This document shows positions 55,733 through 64,000 of a stretch of 64,000 bases of DNA, one piece after another (position 1 is the stretch's first letter; the number at the start of each line of letters is the position of its first letter). Location of the stretch: the NCBI GenBank assembly GCA_012861695.1, contig JAAOOA010000016.1, positions 27,442,472 through 27,506,471 on the forward strand, given 5' to 3'. Source of the DNA: Trematomus loennbergii. Lineage: Eukaryota; Chordata; Actinopteri; Perciformes; Nototheniidae. Both the position numbers and the translations under genes were made by a program. The notes under the pieces were generated by a model, which was not told where the DNA came from, ran no database searches, and saw only the letters and a program-made list of their open reading frames with translations.

Positions 55733-57070
55733 TGTAGTGATCACTAATTTACTCATGTACATAATTCACTCATGGAACTACAGGTGGGGGGTATTGTTTC
55801 CGCACGGACATATGTGTTGCCGATTGTATTTATTGTGTGCTCTCCTGGCTTCTTTCTCTTCTCTTCCCGGGCTGCGACCCGACAACATGTCCGTTTCTGT
55901 TGCTCATTAAAGTTCCCATTTGCACCTTCGATGCACCGCCTCCGATTCCTATCTCTCGGCACTACATTGGTGACCCTGACATAAGTCTCGCGAAGGATCC
56001 GAGACTGAACCGAACACGGCAAAAAACAAACACTGTTTTTCTCGAAATGCCGGAGATTTTTGGAGACGTCCGTGGCTGCCACGTGCACACAGACTGAGGC
56101 TCGGTGCGCCCTCCACGGAATGGCTGAGGACGTCGCTCGCCATTCCCGCATCGTCTCGGCACTGGAAGACAGCAAGCCTTCCGACTACAAGGAGACGATG
56201 CACGACCTGCTAGGTATGGAGGAACCCGACTTCTACCTCATGTAGCTGTTTCTTCGGGACATGCGGCTGCTTGTCCAGGCTGCGCTAGCTAACACGGCTA
56301 GTGTTGAGCCCCGCGCTTTAGCCGAAGAAGCTAGCCGGTTCTTCCTGGCCGCCCGGCGATTTACCCCTGAGGTGCTGGCTACTACACACTACGGCACCTT
56401 CCCTGGTGGGGGCACGCCGCCTAGCAGAGGCTCCGGGGCCGACGACGACAACGACGACAGCGACTAACGGCCGTCGATGACGGCTAGCCACGACGGCTGA
56501 CGACGACAGCTAACGACTGGCTGCTAACAGCTATCTACATCCAACTGTTAGCCCTTTTTTTGTGGTGCCGGAGAGGAGGTTCGATCAAGTCTGGTCGGCC
56601 TCGTGTGGATCCTCTCACAATTTCGCCCACCTGTTTTTGATCGTGGACAGGACGACCCTTTTGAGCTTTTTCTGGTGCCTGAGAGGAGGTTCGAGCATGT
56701 CTGGTCGGCCTCGTGTGGACCCTCTCGTTTTTTTCACCACCTCGACGGTGGCTTCGGACGTCGCCCATGCCTTCTTCGGCGCGCTTCTGGACCCTGTCTC
56801 GCCTCAACTCTACTGTTTCGGACGTTGCCCATGCCTTCTTCGGCCTGTGGGTGGCGCGCTTCGGGACCCTGTCTGGCCTCTTCCCTCGCCTCTGCGGTTT
56901 CGGACGTCGCCCATGCCTTCATCGGCCCGTGGGTGGCGCGCTTCTGGACCCTGCCTGGCCTCTCCTCTAACCGCGGCTCACGGTTCGCCTCGACGGCGGC
57001 TTCGGACAGCGCCCCGTCTGGCCTCTCCCCTGTCCACGGCTCCTTCCTCCCCGGGATATTATTTGAAGCA
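55733..57070 (+). mobile_element. Gypsy-like LTR retrotransposon remnant
   Basis: A 234-bp LTR (55733-55966, TGTAGTGATC...ACTACA) with a poly(A)-signal-like ATTAAAG is followed after one base by TGGTGACCCTGAC. That sequence is close to the tRNA-Trp primer complement. A gag-like frame follows. No pol and no second LTR are found. The GC-rich section 56550-57060 has repeated segments (GAGAGGAGGTTCGA, GGTCGGCCTCGTGTGGA) and open frames in several directions that I do not regard as genes. Confidence 0.65.
56060..56467 (+). pseudogene. Gag-like fragment with one in-frame stop
   Basis: The frame holds SDYKETMHDLLGMEEPDFYL and, after an in-frame TAG at 56243-56245, continues with ANTASVEPRALAEEASRFFL and RRFTPEVL. 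It ends in an Asp-rich stretch. The first half resembles a gag capsid start, and the PRALAEEA...FFLAAR motif is typical of fish gypsy gag. The zinc knuckle is absent. Confidence 0.6.
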
Positions 57071-57225
57071 TGATTTTTTTTTAATAGTCTTATAAATATA
57101 AAATCATTGCCAGTGTTATCAGTTGCAAGTGTGTATTTGTTGTAATAATGACGAAAACATAATATGCAGATTTCACAGTAATTATAATAAAAACGTAGCT
57201 CAAGCATTTATGTAACTTGATTTGA

Positions 57226-57348
<123 letters not shown>

Positions 57349-57587
57349 GGTGACCAGGTGTCCCGATTTGTGCGGGACTGCACACACAGCATTTTTATTA
57401 TTTGTCCCGCGTCCCACAAATTGAGACAATGTCCCGCATTTGAGTGACAGTCGCGCAGAAAGGATGGATCGGTTCGCTGACGGCCGGCACCGCCCTTTAT
57501 TATTATATTTTGTAAACGGCATCATGTAAGTTGCGCTGACAGGCGACACAGAGGTCCACAGTGTACCATTGAGCCATCTAGCCTTTT

Positions 57588-59729
57588 CAGGGATGGGCAA
57601 ATGGCGGCCCGGGGTCCGCATGCGGCCCCCTTCCTCTTTTTGCTGCCCTCAGATTAATTTATAAACAACGTAATTAATTAAAAAATATATATATATATTT
57701 TATTTATTTTGTACTTGTAGTATTGATACCGTCCACTAGACTCCTAGTTACGTCGTGAGCTGCGTACATGATTTTGTTCGGCAGCCAAATACCGCAAAAT
57801 AATATGTGACAGGTTTGTGTGTATTGTGTTTGTTTCCCGGGGAAACACTCAAAAGAAACACCGGCTGTTGTTATGCCTGCTGTGACGTTAAGTTACCGCT
57901 TGTAATTATGCCTTTACAAGCTTAAAAGTTGTATTTATCATCTGAATTTGGCGAAAGAAGTTTAATATTCTAAAAACCAAGACTTTGTTTATTTGAAATC
58001 AGATGAAAACAAACTGTCACGGACCCTGCCCGTGTTATCTATGATTACTATACGCTTTTCATTCATAATTTCAGCGGGAGCGGCGCTGAGGAACAGCAGA
58101 GTGCGGGTTGACAGGTGCCTGTGTTGACAATCCCCTTATTGTGCGTCAGCAGAGACAGGCTACAAGTGTCTTAGGTTCCAGTTAGACAACTAATGTCTGG
58201 GTTAGTGTTCATGACTTCATGTTTATGTCATCTTAATGGTTAATCTCAATGCACACACATTTTCCGTGCTTTCCAATAGTTTTAATATTTGTATTCCACT
58301 GTTAACTCTTAAGCCCCACGGACCCGCCGAAGGGGCCGAAATCACAACATCTGCAAGCAAAAGTGTCTGAGGGCTTCTTAAGATTTAATAAACTATGAAT
58401 GTTTTATGTCCATGTAACGGGAAGAAACTCAGCTAACTGATCTTTTTTTTTTTAAAACCACAATGCTAACGCTGAGCCTCTGAATTAGCCACGGGCAACA
58501 AAATATTAAGGCCGTTAGCACAGAACTCTAGCTATACCGATCGATACACTTATTGGATCTGCACAAACAAGCTTAGATAACATCCTGAGATTCCACAGAT
58601 TATAGAAATATAAGGGTCATCACTGAGCGATCTGAACTCGTGACAGGGGAAGCAAATACAGACAACACACGAGTAGCTTTAGTTAGCAAAACACGGAGAT
58701 ATGCTCACCTTAGCTGTTATTCTGATCAAAAGTCGTGTTCAATGGCATTAAAACGAGAAAAACGCGGCTGAAGGTTAATCCATAGGTTATAGCAATGTGT
58801 CTGTCACTTTGAAAACATTATTGATAGTCCATAATTCCATTTTTATGCAAAAATCGGAGGACAAAAATTAGCTGCTAATGGTAGCCACCAGAGGCTAGCG
58901 CAGCTTCCGGTTTTTCTACGCGTCTCTATCACTCCTTATTTGGTAAGCTGTGTGTGTATGTGGAACTTTCCCTCGATTCCATTGGCTCTGACGGTTAGAA
59001 AGAGATGTCAACCATCAAAATCGAGCAAGGTTGGCCAGAGATATGGAAAATCCACCCAAATGACCCCAGAAGTGTTTTTTTTTTGCTAAATCTCTCTAAA
59101 AAGGTCTAATGTCACATGTTTTGCATCAATCTTGATACAGGGTACTTATTATATGTTGTACTTTGGATTCCGAAAGCTTTTAGTCTACTAACCCATCATC
59201 CAAGGGTAGTTTTCACTATAAGTAAAAAATAATTTTTGGACGGACACTATAATTTACAGTTTTTTACTATGTTCAATCTGAATTTTCTTTAAAATAAAAA
59301 ACATCTATATTGATTCTGACTTTTTTACATCCAACTCACAGGTTTATCATTACTTTGAGAAAAAAGATTATAAATGTTCCCCTTTTAGAAGGAAAGATAT
59401 GGTCATTTGTTCTGGGAATGTCATTTTCGAGCCTGAGACCTGAAAAACAGGCTTGGGGCCTATAACCTGTTCAATACAAACATGCCACTTGTAAACATTA
59501 AATAACATTTCTGTGAACTAATATTTGTTTAGTGAGCTTATTAGAGGATGTTCCCTGAAAGATTGTAAAATGTCAATGAAGATGTCAGACTTAGTATATT
59601 TCTTAATAATTACATACAATACATGGAATTTGTGTAGTGTGTGTGTTCCAAGTGAATCTACGGCCCCCTGGTGGCCAGTACATCAATTATGTGGCCCCCG
59701 GCCACCACCATCCAAGTTGCCCATCCCTG
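57588..59729. mobile_element. hAT-like element, 2142 bp
   Basis: Ends CAGGGATGGGCAAATGGCGG and TTGCCCATCCCTG are inverted repeats, each followed inward by GC-rich GGCCC words. No 8-bp duplication was found. From 57621 to 59525 there is no frame of useful length, so no transposase. The interior (58300-59480) is AT-rich with CTTAAGCCCCACGGACCCGC, unassigned. Confidence 0.65.
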
Positions 59730-59811
59730 CTTTATATATATCTATGGTGTCTCCCCCCGCCCCGTCATCCCAGTAAAACAATCCCCACTACACCACTGGA
59801 AAAAACTATAT

Positions 59812-59998
59812 CCGGTCACAGAGCTCTGCCATTTTAAAGTAAAGTCAACACATATTGAGCCTGAATATAGTCTATATTAATAAGAACGAGAAAGGTTTTA
59901 ACATATATATCGTTTATGACAAACATATGACAAATGTGCGAGGGTGATGACGTCAGAGCATCGTCCTATGTGCCGGGGCTTAGCCAATTTAACCCCTG
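59812..59998. mobile_element. Truncated right end of the 1258-2123 hAT family
   Basis: Matches about 1930-2123 (TATCCGGTCACAGAG, ATTTTAAAGTAAAGTCAACA, GCCGGGGCTTAGCC, ends CCAATTTAACCCCTG). The left end is missing. Confidence 0.75.
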
Positions 59999-60109
59999 AT
60001 TATGTAACTATGGTCATGCTAATCAAGCTATTGAATTGAATTGAGAGAGAGAGATAGAGAGAGAGAAATGCAACGTGTCTGTGAGCGAGCAGCCCCCGGC
60101 CCGCACACA

Positions 60110-61000
60110 GACGAGAGAGCAGGGCCGGTTCTAACCAATTTGCTGCCCTAGGCGAGATTTTAGCTGGAGTGTGGACGTCCCATCCCCTAGGGGGTCCGGG
60201 GGTATGCCCCCCCAGAAAGAAATGTTTGAACATTTTAAAGTAAAATGCTTCAATCTGGTGCACTTTGAGCACACAATTACTATTGATTAGATCCAGGGGG
60301 TACAACTCTAAACACCCATATGAAAAAGATCGGTTTACATTTTAATAACCAAATAAGTATGTGAACATAACCAACAACCTACCATAGCCAATAACAAATA
60401 AATGTAACTTATTTTATTTTTGTTGTTCATCTTATTTGACCTAGTTAATGTTTATTTATGCATATTTTTTTATCTCTCCAGTTTTAAACGATATTTTTGG
60501 CTTACTGTCTTATAGTATATATTGAAATGATTTCGGACCTGTTTATCCCAATAATTATAAAGGTGTGCATTGGAAATATTTGTTTTCATAAATTGCATTT
60601 ATCTCTCTCGCTCGCTCCCACGCCCACTTTGGCTGTGAGCTGCGGACGCCTGATAAGCCAACACCCCTGTTAGCTTATCAGGCGATGGGCGCTGTAAGTG
60701 ATGAAAGTGGGGGGTGTTGGCCGCGGATGCCTGATAAACCAACAGTGTTGGCTGGAAGTGATGAAAGTGGGGGCCAACACCCCCCACTTTCATCACTTAC
60801 AGCGCCCATCGTCTAGGGCAAATGAAAAGTTTAACCGGGGTGAAAAGGGTGTTAGATTTACTTAATTATGAATATTGTACATCAAGGCCGAAAATTAGGA
60901 TGAGCGGGCAGAGCGGCAACAATCAAAAAGGGTTTTTCACTCCCAGAGCTGCAAGCGCAGCCCCCCCCCAGATATGGCGCCCTAGGCGAAAAGATCAGTG
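60110..61000. mobile_element. Degraded hAT-like element
   Basis: Starts CAGGGCCGGTTCTAACC with a subterminal GCCCTAGGCGAGAT that recurs inverted/related at the other side (GCCCTAGGCGAAAAG, about 60981). A segment with GGGGGTCCGGGGGTATGCCC and CTTCAATCTGGTGCACTTTG resembles the middle of the 8755-9803 element. It contains a 38-bp perfect inverted repeat at 60683-60811. Confidence 0.5.
60683..60811. repeat. 38-bp perfect inverted repeat
   Basis: Arms 60683-60720 and 60774-60811 are exact reverse complements (start CGATGGGCGCTGTAAGTGAT) with a 53-bp spacer that itself repeats AAGTGATGAAAGTGGGGG. Confidence 0.85.
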
Positions 61001-61022
61001 GTGGGAGTAACGAAGAATTTAC

Positions 61023-61519
61023 TTAAAGTGGACCTATCATGCTATATTTGAATAATATAGTGTAGGACCATACCTATATAAGGCATATTTATACTTTTTT
61101 TTTTTCAAAATACCAAACAGATCATGCATTTTAGCCATGCCTCATTTTGCTCAATTTGAAATGTTTTAGCTCTGTTTTTGCAAGGGCTGATTCTGTGAGA
61201 ACAGCACCACCTACAGGCTTGGCATATGTACTACAGCGTCTCCAGCGCTTTCGAACGGCAATGGCCGTGGCTGTCTCCTCCTGATTGGTGGAGTTGGCCC
61301 AATAGCCGTAGCGCCACTGTCCTGACGTCAGGACAGTGTTCAAATCTGGATCAGTTTTTATCAGATCCGTTGCAGCCCCTTTTTTAGAGATTTGGGTATG
61401 GAGGAAAATAGAGAGGGTTGTGTTTTCTGACACTTGGTGAGTTCCCTGGAACACCGGGGACACATATTCATGTATAAAAGACGTACAAAAGTGCATTTTG
61501 CATGATAGGTCCCCTTTAA
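61023..61519. mobile_element. TTAA-flanked MITE, intact copy
   Basis: TTAA at both ends (61023-61026, 61516-61519). The ends AGTGGACCTATCATGC and GCATGATAGGTCCCC are inverted repeats. It sits inside an AAGTAC-type repeat whose two halves continue on both sides (about 61000 and 61520-61870). Confidence 0.82.
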
Positions 61520-61869
61520 GTGTAGGCTACTTAAGTAAGATTTTGAGGTTGCACTTGAGTTTTTAAATTGTACTTCTACTCCTCTACAATTTAGAGGTAA
61601 ATGGTGTACTTTAACTTCACTAAACATTTTTAATACCTTTAGCTACTTTACAGATTTGGATTAATGATGGGAAATATAATATACACTTAAATCAGACTTT
61701 AGTTACACCTGGAGTAAATTCACAACCCTGCAGTATACAAAGTCATTAAAACTAGCTGCACCTTTACCAGCTTTCATAACACTTTAATGCATCAATAATT
61801 ATAATCAAAACATATCATATATATTATTCTTAAATTAAATCTGCATTATGAGTACTTTTACTCCTTGTC

Positions 61870-62450
61870 TCTCTCTCCTCGCGATCCTCTCAATGATCTG
61901 TCTCTCGGTCTCTCCTCCTATATGTTCATTCTGAAGAGTTTCAGTTTCGTTTCTGACAAAAGAAAAATACCCATTCCCTAAAATCCCCCCACCTGCACAC
62001 GATATCCTGGTGAACAACACCTTAAAAAAAGAAGAGGAAAATAATCTCTCTTTCATTTCCTGTGCATCTCAAAAAATAAGTGGCCTTTTGCCGTAGCAAA
62101 GAGCTAACACACAATTAATACATCTGATGTTTTTCATGTGAGGGTTAAATCATCCATGCAAACCTAAAGTGTACTTTGATGACTTAATCAACATGTATTT
62201 GACTACAAATGTACTGAAAAGCATTTACACAATTCCTTGCAGGATTAAAATGGTACACAACATTTCTCAGTCAAACTGTTGTCTAATAAATTACTTGGAT
62301 TAAATGAATTTCAGTCCTTTTTACTACTACTGTATAGCTTTCAACAAACAAGCAGGTTGAAACAAACAAGAAGACATATAGTTTAAGCATATTTATATAA
62401 AAAATATCTTTAATAACAAATGGTTTATGATTGACGTTCTGGCATTGATA
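61870..62450. other. No gene seen
   Basis: AT-rich sequence with TCTCTCTC words near 61870-61920. I see no coding or repeat structure that I can name. Confidence 0.5.
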
Positions 62451-63165
62451 GACTGGTGCAGGGATGACATATTTACCCGGAAGTAAGCTGCGCACGGGTT
62501 CCCTCGACAAAAAAGCAATGGGATTTCTCAAAAGGATTTTGGAAAATAGCTCGAAATAAGGTCTGTGGAAAACGAACCTGTTTGATAAATGCACGTTTTG
62601 TTCAGCCGGATAATCTCCACATGTCTACCCTACTTTTATAATTTTCTAATCATAAATCTAATCGCCAGAAGCAAAATGTAATGTTATGCTATAAAGGAAC
62701 TACAGCCGAGTACAGCAGGGTCGCACGACTTCAACGTCACGCCAACTTAAGATCCATATTCAAAAATACAGGTTCAAAATTGTACAGGTTAAAGCGTTTG
62801 TTTGAACAGTTTGCAGGAGGCAGGTACTTGCTTTCAAGCAGAACAGGGGCAAACTAACTTAGCGGTAGTGTTTACGTGTTCGGCGTAATGATGTACAACG
62901 TCCTCGACAACTTCTGTAGTCCTATTCAGCCACTTGTTAACAACCATCATTTTCAGACACGCAAACTCACCAGTGGGATCACTGCTGATGTATTTAATGT
63001 CGTAGAACAAAACGTGATCGGTCTCTTACATTTGTGTCGACCACAGACCTTATTTCCAGCTATTTTCCAAAATCCTATGGAGAAATCCCATTGACTCTGA
63101 GACGAGGGAACCGGTAGTGGTAACATGCTAACTCACTTCCGGGTTTTAGGACTCGTCATTGCACC
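62451..63165. mobile_element. GTGCAGGAATGAGTC family MITE, full copy
   Basis: The left part (GGTGCAGGGATGAC, ACCCGGAAGT, GGGTTCCCTCG, AATGGGATTTCTC) is the inverse of the right part (GAGAAATCCCATTG, GAGGGAACCGGT, CACTTCCGGGT, GTCATTGCACC). Target duplication not determined. No ORF of note. Confidence 0.65.
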
Positions 63166-63377
63166 ACTCTATTAAAATCCACAAAATCATAGAAAGTTTA
63201 TAATTGTGCACCATGATACAATACACTTACATGCCTAAGAATGAAAGTGTAAATGTTGACATCATAAGAGAATATTAGCAAGTTTTAAGACGATACATTG
63301 ATTCACATTCAGTCACCTTCACATTTCAAAACAATATAATACTTCAGAAACAAACATTTTAAATAATTAAAACTCAC

Positions 63378-63639
63378 ACTCCATAGTGATGTTGACTGCA
63401 TTACTGAACTGTCCTGTTTCAGACTCACACCAGAACACTCCACTAAACCTGTAACTGGTTATTGTGCATGTGGATCCAATCATTGTCCCCAAGATAGAAC
63501 AGATAAAGGTAGTCAGGTTTAGAAAACATCCTCACTCTCCACTCAGTGGAGTTTCCCTCACAGCTCAGTGACACAGGCGTTTTGGTGAAGTGCTGCACAC
63601 TGTCAGGACTCACTGTGAGAGACGCTGCTGAATTCAAAT
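63378..63639 (-). CDS. Fc-receptor-like Ig domain exon (partial gene, one frameshift)
   Basis: One exon on the - strand between TTTCAG (acceptor) and GTGAGT (donor). It reads SAASLTVSPDSVQHFTKTPV and SLSCEGNSTEWRVRMFSKPD; after a one-base shift near 63490-63510, GVFWCESETGQFSNAVNITM. The Cys pair (LSCEG, FWCES) and the layout fit the first Ig domain of fish FCRL or CD22-like receptors. A hydrophobic stretch just upstream (63715-63645, MAVLLYQCIVFFSLHVL) could be a signal exon but is probably intron read-through. Other exons are not seen here. The rest, to 64000, has no other feature. Confidence 0.7.
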
Positions 63640-64000
63640 CTGAAACACACAAAGAGTGGACATTTAAAACATGCAAACTGAAAAAGACAATGCATTGGTA
63701 CAGCAAAACTGCCACTTAATTTACCCTAAAAAAACAAACAGGAACAAACTAAAGTAGGAGGAAAACAAAAGTGAAAGTACCAGTGTCTCAATCCCACACA
63801 ACGCATTTTTTAATTATATGTATTGTTTATGTCTTAAACCATTTAACCAGCAGATACATATCTTAAAACATATTCCCAACTAAAAAAATAAAGAAAACAC
63901 TTACCAGTTATATCTAATTACAATGTATTGAGAAGCCTTTTATTATTAGGTTTTGGATTTACAAAGTAAACAACTCATGTGTCAAAAGGCGCCAGCCCCA

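Noticed and set aside
56535..57207. Overlapping frames of 85-177 aa on both strands
   Set aside because: GC-rich repeated sequence inside an LTR remnant. Frames are open on both strands with no domain, so they are probably chance.

Overview
The window is vertebrate genomic DNA, almost certainly from a teleost fish. It has spliced genes with GT-AG introns, dense CA/GT microsatellites, a tRNA-derived SINE, DIRS, hAT, piggyBac-like and retroviral-type mobile elements, and an expanded fish-type immunoglobulin (Ig) receptor family. No bacterial features or CRISPR arrays are present.

From 1 to about 19,150 (+ strand) lies the 3' half of a phospholipase C beta gene. It is closest to PLCB1 and runs from the end of the catalytic barrel through the C2 domain and the C-terminal coiled coil. 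Its introns hold a TTAA-flanked MITE split by two later insertions (717-2815), a 6.7-kb degenerate DIRS retrotransposon on the - strand (4715-11411) itself split by a 1-kb hAT element, a second TTAA MITE with an internal minisatellite, and a SINE. Several plcb1 exons need one base added to stay in frame.

From 22,849 to 31,293 (+) lies the complete ten-exon napb gene (beta-SNAP, the NSF attachment protein). A poly(A) signal sits at 31,993. Exons 2, 3 and 9 have long GT repeats directly against their 3' splice sites. PLCB1 and NAPB are both neuronal signalling or exocytosis genes, but nothing in the sequence shows joint control.

From 33,340 to 55,380 (- strand) lies a cluster of intronless Ig-superfamily receptors resembling the SLAM/CD2/CD48 group. 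One copy is intact (54,277-55,368, 363 aa), one has a single frameshift (38,029-39,119), and at least two pseudogenes and smaller fragments exist. The unit was duplicated in direct orientation after its pseudogene had already been hit by transposons. The second pseudogene is split by a 10.7-kb nested insertion (40,974-51,667). That insertion contains an endogenous retrovirus with paired LTRs and a tRNA-Trp primer site, and a hAT element. Inside the hAT element is a 3-kb inverted-repeat element carrying an apparently intact three-exon zinc-finger gene.

From 55,700 to 64,000 the sequence is mostly mobile DNA: a gypsy-like LTR/gag remnant, a very long GT repeat, a 2.1-kb hAT element and smaller MITEs. 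It ends with one exon of an Fc-receptor-like Ig gene on the - strand near 63,500. All identifications rest on reading the sequence and on recall of protein families; no database search was run.
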